From NCBI GenBank assembly GCA_023053685.1, contig JALIGW010000002.1, positions 171,845,430 through 171,909,429 of the forward strand: a stretch of 64,000 nucleotides of DNA. The letters are read 5' to 3'. A program made the position numbers and the translations under genes. The first letter of the stretch is position 1; each line of letters opens with the position of its first letter. The notes below the pieces were generated by a model. That model had not been told where the DNA came from. It saw only the letters and a list, made by a program, of their open reading frames with translations, and did no database searches. Source of the stretch: Diadophis punctatus similis (Eukaryota > Chordata > Lepidosauria > Squamata > Dipsadidae). Positions 46,299 through 58,319 of this stretch are shown piece after piece.

Positions 46299-47140
46299 CA
46301 GGTGAAACTCGAAAAATTAGAATATTGTGCAAAAGTTCATTTATTTCAGTAATGCAACTAAAAAGGTGAAACTTAATATATGAGAGATACTCATTACATG
46401 CAAGGCAAGATAGTTCAAGCCGTGATTTGTCATAATTGTGATGATTATGGGGTACAGCTCATGAAAACCCCAAATCCACAATCTCAGAAAATTAGAATAT
46501 TACATGTAATCAATAAAACAAGGATTGTACATAGAACAATATCGGACCTCTGAAAAGTATAAGCATGCATATGTACTCAGTACTTGGTTTGGGTCCCTTT
46601 TGCAGCAATTACTGCCTCCATGCGGCGTGGCATGGACGCTATCAGCCTGTGGCACTGCTGAGGTGTTATGGAAGACCAGGATGCTTCAATAGCGGCCTTC
46701 AGCTCTTCTGCATTGTTCGGTCTCATGTCTCTCATCTTTCTCTTGGCAATGCCCCATAGATTCTCTATGGGGTTCAGGTCAGGCGAGTTTGCTGGCCAAT
46801 CAAGCACAGTAATCCCACGGTAATTGAACCAGGTTTTGGTGCTTTTGGCAGTATGGGCAGATGCCAAGTCCTGCTGGAAAACGAAGTCAGCATCCCCCAT
46901 AAAGCTCATCTGCGGAAGGAAGCATGAAGTGCTCCAAAATGTCCTGGTAGATGGCTGCGTTGACCCTGTACTTAATGAAGCACAGTGGACCAACACCAGC
47001 AGATGACATGGCTCCCCAAATCAACACAGACTGTGGAAACTTCACACTGGATTTCAAGCATCTTGCAGTGTGTGCCTCTCCATTCTTCCTCCATACTCTG
47101 GGTCCTTGGTTTCCAAATGAGATGCAAAAGTTTGCCACTA
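46299..47140 (-). mobile_element. Tc1-type transposon, 3' half, transposase disrupted
   Basis: The right end caggtgaaactcgaaaaatt (after TA at 46297-46298) and a second 'cagaaaattagaatatt' direct repeat near 46485 give a Tc1-like end. The minus strand encodes the catalytic half of a DD34E transposase in two frames (46996-46577 and 47138-46887). The 5' half and the other terminal repeat are missing, so the element is dead. Confidence 0.88.
46577..47138 (-). pseudogene. Broken Tc1 transposase (DD34E), C-terminal half
   Basis: Frame 1 (47138-46887) carries VLIWGAMSSAGVGPLCF and the YQDILEHFMLPSAD segment. Frame 2 (46996-46577) carries the second catalytic Asp (FQQDLASAHTA) and, 34 residues later, the Glu in SPDLNPIENLWG, and runs to a natural stop. 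The two overlap and are joined by a frameshift near 46890-46920. The first catalytic Asp and the DNA-binding domain are absent. In an intact protein this domain cuts and joins transposon ends at TA; here it is inactive. Confidence 0.85.
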
Positions 47141-47199
47141 TGGCTCCTCTTATATTTGACAGATGGACATTTTCTTAATGTGCATATTTTCCAAGTGCT

Positions 47200-47690
47200 G
47201 TCCAAGATTTTTTGTATGGCCTATAGTGTGCCAATTAACTACCGGGGCCTGATTTATGCTATAATCTTTCAACTTCAGTTTTCTGATCTTAATACTTTGT
47301 GATCTTCTCCAATTCTCTGTCTTCTCTTCTAATGTCTTGTGGTAGTGCCACATCAATTATCCACATTTTCTTCTTTTCAACTATAGTTAAACCTTTTATT
47401 ATTATTATTATGGTTGGTTGCAAGTCAGCCAGATATTTAGACTGGACTTGACATTTTTATCCACCTATCGCGTCCTTCCCAAGGATCTGGGATAGACAGA
47501 TGTTGTTTGATGGACTTAAATTTACACCACAGGATGTAGGCTGTTTCAAGTAAAGCTGCCTTTTGCAATTGAGTGATGGTGATTTTTTTCAATGCCAATA
47601 ATGTTTAAGTGGTGCTCTAGATGTTTTGTGATTGCACCCAAGGTGCCTATTACTACTGATACTTATTATTATGTGTGGGTAACTTACAGT
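47200..47690 (-). mobile_element. LINE-like 3' fragment (clade not resolved)
   Basis: On the minus strand the sequence contains 'gatccttgggaaggacgcga' and 'agtctaaatatctggctgac', followed by an AATAATAATAAT run (plus-strand TTATTATTATTA at about 47396-47411), as in a LINE end. It directly abuts the truncated Tc1. Recognition is partial. Confidence 0.4.
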
Positions 47691-49428
47691 TAGATCCACA
47701 CTCTAAGACTGGTGAAAATTGAATTCACGTCCTAAGCACGCACATCTAAAAAACCCCTTCTCCTCCTCCTCCTCCTCTCAATTGAAAATCTAGATTTTTC
47801 TATTCAGAGAAATTTCAACTAATCTAGAGCTTGGGCATTGAGACTGAAATAAGCCAGTTTGTAAGCAGGTATTCAAATTATTTATTCCAGAAATGTAAAT
47901 AAACATTGGAATAATATGAATGAATGGGAGCTCTCTCTGTGTGTGTATATATTGCAGTCAGAAGTATTAATAATCAAGTTGTGATGATGTTCTTTTGGAG
48001 TTGTGTGTGTGTGTGTTTTCCCTATAAAATCCCTATTCAGTCCTGGGTACTTTAAATCTCAATTAATTCATGAGGTGGTCTAATTCACAGCTGTGCCACA
48101 GACCAATGCTTCCAATAAGATGTGGATTAAATTCCCATTAAACTAAGAGTAGTGCATTGCAAGGCAAAAGGATTGGTGTTGAAATCCTTTTTAATGTATG
48201 TTATTGCAAATTTGGCTGTCTGGATAGACTGTGGCAAGACTGGTAATCTGGATTCTTGAATAATCAAGAATTTAAGAGTTCCATTAATTTTCCAGTTAGC
48301 AGAGATTGGAAGATGACAATTTCTAGACACAGAAATTATAAAAAATAGTTGGAGGAAAAGAACAGAGTTTAATTAGAGATAGTTCAAACTGGGTGCAGTC
48401 TTAACATTGGCTTAACATATTCACATTCTGGGAAATTGTTAGCTGGGATTAGCTGTTCTGCTACATTTTTATGAATGTGCCATTAAACATGACTCTATAA
48501 CTGATAGATAAATATAAAAGATAATTAAAATTGACAAAGATATCATCAGATTTTATACTGCTTTCTGGTGGTAAATAGCACATAAAAACCAGGTCTCTGT
48601 TGATTTCGCTTTCTATAACTGCACTTTTAAGATTGCTTTATGGGTTGCAAGATGGGATCTTGAGCTGTAATTCTCAAAATAATTTCCTTCAAAAACCACC
48701 TGTGACAAGACCTAGAGATTTAAAGTGAAGATATTAGTGTCAAATGGGCAGTTGAATTTTACTGAAATTAATGGCAGGGTCTCCAAATTGCAACGTTGCT
48801 CATTCTTGTTCCTCAACAATGCCAAACATGGATTTTGTACAGAATAAGCATCAGAATGGATGATTAACAAATATATTTGTCCTGCTAAACTCTTGCAAGG
48901 TAGGTAAAGTTTTCATATTTGTTCTATCACTGTAATATTGGGAGGGTTCATATGTTTATAGAGATAGACAGCTTCAGACAAAAGGAGCCTCCAGTTTCTC
49001 TGTGTTAAGTGACACCAGATCTGTGCAGTAACAGTGTGTTTGCAGATCTAAATTGTGTATGAGGCTTGAAACATTCCCAATTCAGGCAGCGTGGATCTTT
49101 TCCTCTATACTTATTTTTTTTTAATCTTCAGCTGAACCATATGGTATGGAGAGTAAGAACCAGGAATGGACAAACAATAGGGAAATTGAGAAGGAGAGGT
49201 CAGTGGTGCTGAGCGGGTGGGGCTTTAGGCCCCCCTTCCAGTCTAATGAAGCCGTTGTCTGGGGGTAATGAGGCACACGCCTCAAACCCTCTGCTTGGTG
49301 CGAGAGTCTCTCTCCCCAGGACGTGATTTGTCATACAATCCGAAACTTTGCGAGGAAGGGACCCGCCTTCTCAAGATGGAGATGAGCCATATGTCCACTT
49401 GCTTTGCATTTGAGAAGGGGGGGGGGGG

Positions 49429-49460
<32 letters not shown>

Positions 49461-49939
49461 TTCTTGAAAAGGTTCAGTTTCTGGCAAAGCTTCAGGCATT
49501 ATCTCCATTATCTACTCCAATTTCATGTATACCTTATTGGTGTTAAATATCAACTCCTACTGGTATATAAATCAGAAAGAGTTTTGTATCTTTATAAATC
49601 TAATGCATATGATCTTTCATATGGGCATGCGATTTTTTATTTAATAGTCACAGATTGCGTTCTTTGGCATCAAGGCTGTTGGAATGCCATTTAATATCTT
49701 GCCACCAGAGACGAGTCTGTTCTGCTCATATGGGATCTAAAAGTATAAAAGTATATTAAATCTCCATGTTGGAAGCATTCTATGTTATAAAGAAAAAAAA
49801 TGTAATTAAATCCCAGTGATTTCAGTGTGTCTGATCAAGACTGAATGCATTTTCGTATTTAATGCATTTTTCTACACATTTTATATCTGAATGACCTACA
49901 CTGGAACACAAACCAGTAGCATTATTAGTATGCTCTAGC
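47691..49939. other. 2.2-kb stretch, mostly unassigned
   Basis: Short CTCCTCCTC (47760), GTGTGT (48005), G11 plus GA (49419-49457) runs. A repeat-free GC-richer part at 49190-49400 could be conserved non-coding DNA. No gene was recognised. Confidence 0.35.
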
Positions 49940-49940
49940 A

Positions 49941-50003
<63 letters not shown>
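49941..50003. repeat. (GATA)n microsatellite
   Basis: About 15-16 GATA units without interruption. GATA is the core of the snake Bkm satellite, but a run of this length is also common on autosomes. Confidence 0.98.
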
Positions 50004-50004
<1 letters not shown>

Positions 50005-52034
50005 ACAAACTTCCTTGTACTGAAATACAATTGATACAAAAGATCCATCTGTTTATCTGAAAAATCGTGGCAGAAAAAAAGATAATACTAAACATGAATT
50101 AATCATTTTTTGGTAACCCTATATTGAAACATCCTTATGGAAGTTATACAGAAAAGTGAAGTGCAACTAAATGCATCAGTAGAAGCAAAAGCTACCACCT
50201 TTTCCTATATCTGCATCGTTGCTTGCATTCAGTTGGACAACATGTGTCATAAACAATCCTTCTATTGCCTCCGGGGTATTTAAAGAGAAGGAGGCGCCAT
50301 TAGATCTAAGTGAATAATAGCAAGCTGTTGTTTGCATATCACTCAAAGGAAGCATTCCACATCCTTCGTTGGCAAGAAAGAAGAGGGGTGGTCTCTTTTC
50401 ACCTTTCTGATAAACTTTCCTCTAGGGCTCCTGGTGCTGTCCAGGGTCTAATGCTGAAATTTCACTAACTGAGCTCCTCTGACAGATGACCAGCCTAAAA
50501 GAAAAGAAATGGACATGATAGTGCTTTCAAGCAGTTTTCCCCAAACTTTTGTGGACCACTTGACCAAGGACTGAAATGACTAGAAAGCATCAAGCATTTG
50601 TATGATGTAGCATTAGGCTTTATAAAGCTGAGTGGAAGAGGTGATTGCTTCAAATTGGAGATATCACCGTGGTAATAGGATAGAAATCAAGGTACCCACT
50701 GTGGTTTGGTTCACACAAGGGCATTTCTGAATTAGTTCTTTCCTCTGCTTTTTTCCATTTATCAGTTCAGATAAATTCATTTGTAAAAAAAAAATACCTG
50801 CTTTTGTGGTCTTGGATGAAATGGAAAGAAAGGTTTAAGTGTTCAATCATATGGTTTTCGGAAGATCTTTTTTCAAAAATAGTGACTGTTAAGGACGCAA
50901 TGAAATTGTCAGGTATCTATTTCTTTGTTTAAACTTATATGCTATTTCGATCTCAAACAACTCTAAATAGGTAACACTTTGAAAGAGATAAAACAGTAAG
51001 TTTAATTAGAACATCACAATAAAATTATCTTATGCTACCACACTAAAATACATTCCATAAATCAAAAGCTTTGCTGAAAGTGGGACTCCAATCCTATTAG
51101 CTTACAAAGACCTTCTGGGATTTAGGTCTTTCCTAAATTACAGTGAGATTGGTGTCAGTCTAATCCTAGGAGAATATTGTTCCAAAATAAGGTGGACAAT
51201 AATGAAAGATGCCTACCCTTGTGGTTTCTGATAGCAATACCACCTTGGAGTAGCGACACAAAGGGAACGAGTCCTCTCTTCCAGATCTTTGGTTGTTTCA
51301 TGGATATTCATGAAATGATTAAAGCCTCTTTAGCTATGTTTGGATGCTCTATTTCCAGTTGTCTGTGCAGAAACTGGTGTATCCAAGCTACTAATTCTGG
51401 AAAGCTAATTGTACAGTACTTTCTTCCTTTTCTATGAAAAGTTTGCAGGAAGTAGTAAGGTTCCTTCCCACTCCCTCAATCTCTGCAGCAAATTCTCTAA
51501 TGCAGTGCTAAGCCATTTTTAGTTTCCCTTCTACAGTGGAGGCCTTTCCCCATACTCTCCTTTTCTGCCTTCATCCCTGGGAGATGCTTAAATAGAGAGA
51601 ACTTTGTCAGTGGCTCCAAACAGAAGAAATAAAGCTGAAAGATTTGAGGTGATGAAGGAGGAAGTCTTAGGCTAAATTAAAACTAAATTATCAAGTCAAC
51701 TATTAAAGTTATATTCCTGGTTACAGCAGAGGGGCTTCTTTGAAGAAGTAGAAAGAAGTGGGGAGAAAACTTTACATATTGCAGAAGTGGGAAGAAAACA
51801 TTGAATATTTCATCAGAATTCTTTAAAATAAGGTGCAAATATTGTTTCCCGGCTGCTGTTATTTTCCCTAGCAGACTTCCTCTTTAACTGTAGCATTTAT
51901 CAAGTTTTGACTCATCTCAAATCAAGATGGTAACAGAGGAACTGAAGGCTAAAGATTACACAGGGAAATTACAAAGACAACTCTGAAAATTTTGGTCTGA
52001 TACTACTGGCATGGTCCCCAAAGCATCTAATACT
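50004..52034. other. 2-kb stretch with no gene recognised
   Basis: A segment at about 50260-50400 with TATTTAAA, GGCGCC and 'ttgtttgcatatcactcaaa' is repeat-free and motif-rich. Nothing else stands out. Confidence 0.35.
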
Positions 52035-52276
52035 TAGCAATAGCAATAGCACTTAGACTTATATACCGCTTCATAGTGCTTTACAGCCCTCTCTAAGCGG
52101 TTTACAGAGTTCAGCATATTGCCCCCAACAATCTGGGTCCTCATTTTACCGACCTCAGAAGGATGGAAGGCTGAGTCAACATTGAGCCAGTGAGATTTGA
52201 ACAGCTGAACTGCAGCTAGCAATCAGTTGAAGTAGCCTGCAGTGCTGCACTCTAACCACTGTGCCACCTCGGCTCT
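52035..52276 (-). mobile_element. tRNA-headed CORE-like SINE, near full length
   Basis: Head 'gagccgaggtggcacagtgg' (minus, near 52276), B-box-like 'gttcaaatctcactgg', body, and (TTGCTA)n tail at 52035-52050. This is the best-preserved member of the family in the window. Confidence 0.88.
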
Positions 52277-53211
52277 CTCTCTTGTAGAGAGGGCCTGAAG
52301 AGAAGGAATTCACTTTTTCTTTCCAAATTGTCATTTCACATGTATTCTGTTTATGTAAAGGCAGAATAAGGGAAAACCAGATTGCATTTTTATAATTCCT
52401 TCCAAGTCATTAGGATGGAGGATGTAATCCTTAGATAATTTCTGATTAGTTGGCTAAACCCAGTACAAAGTAGGTGGAGCATTGTCTTTCATTAGCCAAA
52501 CAGTTTTCTTAAAGAAGCTAGATCTCTCTTATCTTCCTACTTTTGGTTAAGATTGGAAATAGTGCCCAGGCGATAAGAAAAAGGAAATGGAGGGGGAGCA
52601 GGGGGAAGAACAAAAATAAGAAGGACCTGCCTATGAACAGCCAAAGACAAGGCCCAGAAGATCTCCTGTCATGCTCTCTGCAGTGAATTTGTGCTAAAAC
52701 AAAAAGTCTTCTTCAAGGAGGCAATAATACGCTTTGGAGGTTAAATGTAATACCGTATCTTTATTTGGAATTCTGTGTATATGAGCATGTGTTTTCCTGA
52801 TATTTCTCTTTTTCCAGTAGCCTCCTTTTTATATCTGTAGATTTGGGCTCACCAATTTTATAAGGGAAATGCTCCCTAAAACTCTGCATGCAAGGCTGAA
52901 TAAAGATGTAGCCACTCCTCATGTATCACAATAGGCACAAGACTTGTTAAGTTCTGTCTTCCCAGGAATTGGACAGCAGGAAACCTTCCTTTCTTTCCCC
53001 CTAGATCTGGACTTAAGGGAGAAGTTTTAGACAGAAGGGCTAAGGACTCCTTAGCTGAACAGACATGCTGCTGTCAAGAGATTCTATTATAATGATCTTT
53101 TATTAGAGAAAGCTTGGAAGGAGGGACTTGCCTGGATGTTTTTAAAATTATTCCCCTCCCCTGTTTCTAACAACATCCCAGAAGAAGCAATAGCAAACAC
53201 TTTTGTGTTGT
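52277..53211. other. Nothing recognised
   Basis: Unassigned single-copy-looking sequence. Confidence 0.35.
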
Positions 53212-53414
53212 TTGTAAGATAAAGTGACCAGATTTTTTTTTCTTAAGCGGGACACCGACGGGGGGGGGGCGGGGCCGCCTGGATGTCGCAATTTGAGTTT
53301 TGCCCTCTGCGCATGCGCAGAACGCTGCGCATGCGCAGAGGGCAAAAGACGGCTAATGTCAGCGTCCAGGTGGGGGGGGGGAGGCAGGAGGCCTTTCCTC
53401 GCCTCCCGCCTCCC

Positions 53415-53668
53415 CAGAGGTGGGATCCTACCTCTGATTGCCGGTGCGGTTAATTGCTGACTTCGCGGCAGAGCCGAAGATTCTGTTCGAGCCTGCTCCC
53501 GTTCGTGGAGCGGGAGCCTTTCCCGCCAGCGGCATCCATGCGGGCGGGGAAAGCGCCCGGGAAAGGCTCCCGCTCCGCGAACGGGAGCAGGCTCGAACAG
53601 AATCTTCGGCTCTGCCACGAAGTCAGCAATTAACCGCACCGGCAATCAGAGGTAGGATCCCACCTCTG
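53415..53668. repeat. 254-bp near-perfect palindrome (CAGAGGTGGG-type MITE)
   Basis: Two 111-bp arms (53415-53525 and 53558-53668) are inverse copies with about two mismatches, around a 32-bp loop. The ends cagaggtgggatcc / ggatcccacctctg relate it to 10004-10327. The 8-bp flanks CGCCTCCC and CTTGTAGA do not match, so it did not arrive here by a simple insertion. Confidence 0.88.
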
Positions 53669-53747
53669 CTTGTAGACCGCTCGTCTCCCCCTTTGCCGGC
53701 AGCCTGGACCGCGGAGGCGGCGCGCAAGTCGCCCTTTAGTAGCCCTG

Positions 53748-53789
53748 ATGCTGAATTACACCTGGCTGTTGGAATGGCTGGTGGAAAAG
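53748..53789 (+). pseudogene. Possible captured first coding exon with splice donor
   Basis: ATG followed by 13 codons (MLNYTWLLEWLVEK) runs directly into AAG|GTGAGC, a good donor, in phase 0, within CpG-rich DNA inside the hAT element. On the opposite strand a second strong donor, GTAAGTGAG, begins at 54081, as in a two-way promoter region. The source gene was not recognised. It may be chance, since the exon is only 42 bases. Confidence 0.35.
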
Positions 53790-54522
53790 GTGAGCAGCGG
53801 GATGGGAGACCACGAGCCGGCTGTTCCTCCCCGAGTGTGCCGCCGAGGCAGGGACGGAGCTCGGGCAGCCGGGAAGGGCCCGGGCGGAGGAGGAGGAGGA
53901 GGAGCTGGCGGAGGGGAGCGCCCTCCGCCAGGCAGGTGGGGCCGAGAGCCGGCCGGGCGGCCGGGCTTTGCAACCGGGCGCCCGCGGGGCTTTGCGAGAG
54001 CAGCTGCTCCCTTTGCAAAAGAGCCCCGGGATTGGGAAGGCTTGCCAAGCATACAACCCCCCGCCCCCCCGGCTCACTTACCGGCCAGTCTCCCACAGAA
54101 GTGCTCCCCGGACCCCGAGCAGGCAGCGGCCAGGAGGGGAAGGCGGGCAGGGAAGGAAAGGAGGGAGGGACGAAGGGAGGGAAGGAAGGAGCTCACAGAA
54201 GCTGGCCGGGCCTCCCCGCCTATCGCTCGGCACTCCTCCCCAAGGTAAGGTGACCAGATGTCCCGATTTTGAGAGGGCCTGCTGCTGCTGCTGCTGCCCC
54301 TGCGGCTGGGCCCAACCTGGCCGTCCTCGAGTGCCTGCAGGCTGATTTTTTGAAAGAATGCCCTAGTCGGGCATTGTTTTAAAAAATTGGGACTTTTTAA
54401 GAGGGCGGGCGGGACGCGGGACAAATGACTAAAAAGCGGGTCTGTCCTGCCAAAATCGGGACGTCTGGTCACCTTATTGTAAGACAACTACATGGATATT
54501 CACCAGTTAACACCAAGAGTTA

Positions 54523-54580
54523 GGAAGGGAGGGAGGGAGGGAGGGAGGGAGGAAGGAAGGAAGAAAGGAAGGAAGGAAAG
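54523..54580. repeat. (GGGA)n/(GGAA)n microsatellite
   Basis: GGGA units pass into GGAA/GAAA units. Confidence 0.95.
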
Positions 54581-56506
54581 GTTTATGTTTTATCCACAGT
54601 GATTCTAATATCTTAGTCACCATCAGTCCAAGCCAAATCTCTACAAATGAAGCTGGAAATCTTATGCTTATTGAGTCAATGTTTAACTTCATAATAAACA
54701 ATCATTTGTGCAATCACAAAATGGCTGCTGCAGGAGAGCTCATTATAACCTAATTGAATTGTGGAGTGTGTGCCTAGTCACAAAGTACCCATTTCACAAG
54801 AAAGTCACTGATGTGATGAAGGCTAGATGACTTGTTCAAGAAATAGAATACAAGGGAGAGAAATAGTCTAGTTCAAAACAGAAACCTACTTTGATTATTT
54901 CTCTCAATCAGAGAGCCCATCAATTATCTCTTACATCTCACACTCCCATCTGGGGAAGATTCAGAGGAACAATTGTTCTTCAAGCTTGATTTCGAAAAGT
55001 GTTCCTGGATTCACTTGTAGTCCAGAACTACTTTTTAGGATATCGGTGACAAGCATCTGGAATGCAACACTTCACTTTGAAACACAGGAAAAAAAGGTAA
55101 ATAAGAAAATCAGGAGGGCCCAGGAAAAGTGTCTGTGGGTTTTTGGGCTTTCTCAGGATTTTTAAACTATACTATTTTCTGGGTATTACAAATTACATTC
55201 ATAAGAAAAGAGTTCAAGTGATTTGGCACGACGGCTTACATTGCTTTTGACTTGCAAACGTTTCTACATCTAGCTATTTTCAGGCTCTTGAAAGCCATAC
55301 GTGATCAATCCATGCCCAGCTGGGTTCATATCCTTAAAAGAGCCTTCCTCATTAGACAGTAATTTGTATTGTCAACAGCAAAACCAATGCATTTAAGAGA
55401 GCTGTGGTCCAACACATTTGAGGGTATCAGGTTGGGCAAGTCTAGCATAATCAAAATTGCTACTGAAGGAGCAGAATTCAAGCACTTTACTCATAACAAT
55501 AATATTATCAATCATGATAATTTTACTCGCCAAGGAATAGAGATGTTAGATCTATGCAGAACCAGCACATCCTTTTGCAATCTTAACATATTTATTATGA
55601 CATAAATAAGACACCACATCAACAGATTTATAGAGTTTAATTCTCATTTGATAAAAACTTGTTCACCACCTAGCAAACACGAAATTTCAGGGAATGGACC
55701 TTGCATCAAATCAAGATGTCATCTCTGGTCCCACCTCTCCTCAGACAACGGATCTCACCTTGCTCGGGTCCCATTGTGATTTGTACAGAGACTGGAAAAG
55801 TCCTCCTAAACGAGATAGGAGATTACAATGAATTAGGCAGATCCCACAGAGATCATTCGATCTCCCCAAAGTTAGCATGTTTATATTCTTCGTGCTTTGC
55901 CGATTGAAAACAATACATGGAGCCTTTTCCAACAGGACAACGCCTTAATCACTTGATCAAAACAAAGGTGCTTGTTTTTAATCTATTGATTAATTCATAT
56001 GACTCCTTTGTCAGCATTTCTATATAGTCGAAGATTGTGTAGTTACTGTGCTTGAGCGATGTTCTCACTGCTATGGAATTATTGATGTTGAAAATGTCAG
56101 TAACTTTTCATCATCAGTAAAACACCTGTTAGATTCAGTATGCTGCTATTTCAAAGCAGTTTTATGTGCTTTAATTGTAATGATATGGGCACAATTCAGC
56201 TTCTCCATTTCCCTACTTGGCAGAGAACATCGCCATCTGTTGGTCTTCCAATAGCTTGCATTTAATAATAAAATCAACTAAAGTTAAGTTTGGCCTTTGG
56301 CCTTTTCAGAAATCCTGTGAGAATGTGTTTTGACATTTTGAAACGATCTTCTGCCATGTTCTTTAACTACTTGGCCAATGCAGAATATTTAAAAGATTAC
56401 TTTAAAAAACACAGACCATTTTGTAGACTTTTTGAGTTTCAGAATTTTGTACCATTTTTAAAGAAATAAGTACATAGGTTCTGAAGAATCTATGTATAGA
56501 TTCCAC
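54581..56506. other. 1.9-kb stretch with no gene recognised
   Basis: Short frames lack recognisable domains, and no repeat ends were seen. Possibly regulatory or neutral single-copy DNA. Confidence 0.35.
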
Positions 56507-56660
56507 CAGGGGTGGGTTCCTACCGGTGCGGTCCACTCTGCCGTCCCGGTAGTGGCCCACCGATTGTGCAATTTGCGCGCAACGGCTCTGGTACCGTCTT
56601 CGCCGGTCCGTTGGGCAGCACCACTTTGGCCTTTTTTTTTGCTTTCTGCACATGCTACCA
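56507..56660 (+). mobile_element. Left part of a hAT MITE (CAGNGGTGGGTTCCTACC type)
   Basis: The start caggggtgggttcctaccgg, and the following 'gattgtgcaatttgcgcgca' match 56984-57340. The right part and end are missing after a poly-T run. Confidence 0.75.
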
Positions 56661-56983
56661 AACTTGCCAGAATCAAGTGCCGATCGAAACAAGCAACAGA
56701 AACTCTTTCATGGGATGGAGAGATCTTTGTGGATACCAAGAGATAGACCAAGTGGGGGGAAATGATTCAGCTCCTTCCACATCAGGCATAAAAAAACCCA
56801 AGAGGGGTTGAACAGCAGATTCCTGAGAGAGTGGCAGCTGTCACCTCAACTGGAGCAGATGAATGACAGAAAGTCTTATGTGCTCCTGAGGAGTTGCTGG
56901 GAGAACACAGCTACATTTTGTTCTTACATTCCACAACCTACTCTAAAGCAAAGATGAGTATGAAGGGAATTATGCAATGGAAT

Positions 56984-57340
56984 CAGTGGTGGGTTCCTAC
57001 CAGAGCTGTCTGGTGCGTAGCTCCAGTAGGGAGCGGCCGATTGCTCAATTTGCGCGCGACCACTCCGGTGCCGTCTCCGGTGGTCCGTCGCGCGCGTCGC
57101 CATCTTTTTGTGAGAATTTTTGGGCTTTTTTGCTTATGCGCATGCGCAAAAGCAAAATTGCGCCAAAATCGTGTGCACGTGCGCATCCCCTTCCAAGATT
57201 TCAGCGCAATTTTGCTTCCGCGCATGCGCAGAAGCAAAATTACGCGAGGGGGCACGCATACCTAGCGAATGCGTGAGCGCCCGAAACGTGGAGATGCGCG
57301 CGCAGTGCATCGGTATAGGTAAGTGAGCAACCCGCCCCTG
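56984..57340. mobile_element. hAT MITE with unequal ends and 8-bp TSD
   Basis: The left end is cagtggtgggttcctaccag and the right end is 'gtgagcaacccgcccctg', flanked by identical AATGGAAT (56976-56983, 57341-57348). The interior has hairpins with TGCGCATGCGCA (57137-57148) and CGCGCATGCGCA (57219-57230). It is collinear, in inverse orientation, with 24837-25265. Confidence 0.92.
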
Positions 57341-57589
57341 AATGGAATGTGTGGATGACCTCAATGAACAAGATATGCCTAGGAAACAATCAGACAAGAG
57401 AGTCAGGAGCTTCCAATGGCTTTAACAGTCAGTAAATAAACTTTGAAAGGACCTGCCCTAATGGATCAAGCAAGTGGAGAAGGGAAGTTTGAACTTTCAG
57501 ACTTGCAAGATTCTGTTAATGTAGAGTTACAATAATGTTGAATTAGTTCATCTTGTTGTGTTTCCTGGTTTATCTGGCATGGCTGACAT

Positions 57590-58010
57590 CAGTTTGACAC
57601 AATGTTAAATAGCAGAAGGGAAACCATCAAAATCTGACGCAACCAACAAGTTAAGGACTATGCATGTTATCTCTCCTCTCTCATCAACACCAACAGGAAC
57701 CAAGGAAGAGGGCAAACAGTTGTAACAGTATATCCCACTGCCAAGCCCCGCAGCCAGTTCAGAAGGCCAATAGTATTGAAAGCCACTGAGAGATCAAGCA
57801 GCACAAGGATAGATACACCATCTGTCACAGGGTTCTGTCAAAGGTCATCCACGAACGACCGGTGCTATTTCCCTACTATACCCAGTCTGAAACCTGACTG
57901 ACCAAGTCTAGATAATCCATTTCCTCCAAGATCCTCTGCAATGGCAATTAAACCACCTTCTCCTCAACCCTCCCCCAAAATGAAAAATTAGAAACCGGAC
58001 AACAGTTGTC
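57590..58010. mobile_element. LINE-derived fragment (possible)
   Basis: 'attgaaagccactgagagat', 'caagcagcacaaggatagat' and 'gaaaccggacaacagttgtc' resemble a segment widespread in reptile genomes as part of LINEs. Clade and orientation are uncertain. Confidence 0.45.
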
Positions 58011-58319
58011 CAGAATAAAGGGGTCTATATAGAACGTATTGAAATAGACAAGCAGTGAGGTGAAAAATTGTCACCTCATTGTTTGGTTGGTGATATTTAT
58101 AGAACAATAGATATATTGTTCTATAAATTGATAATATTGATAATAAATCTCTCAAATTATAAAAATATACAGGGTTTGAGAGGCTATACTCCATAACATT
58201 CCTCCCATTCACATCATTTATGAGCAAATAAATTATTTTTTTCCAGACATTAAAAAAAAACCCATGTGTTTTTGTTACGTTTTGAAGCACTGCACTGTCC
58301 ATGGAGATCCTTGATTGTA

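Larger units (their letters stand above)
53220..54476. mobile_element. Composite hAT element carrying captured GC-rich DNA, 8-bp TSD
   Basis: Ends taaagtgaccag and 'ctggtcacctta' are flanked by identical TTGTAAGA (53212-53219, 54477-54484). Parts in order: a hairpin with two TGCGCATGCGCA sites (53308-53319, 53326-53337); a near-perfect palindromic insert (53415-53668); about 0.55 kb of CpG-rich, gene-like DNA (53669-54240); and a complete small MITE-like unit with its own left end (about 54246-54476). No transposase is encoded. The 271-codon plus-strand frame crosses several unrelated parts and is not a gene. Confidence 0.85.

Noticed and set aside
53438..54253. 271-codon plus-strand frame
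   Set aside because: It begins in a palindromic MITE and ends in a GGGA-rich segment; parts of unrelated origin, no domain.
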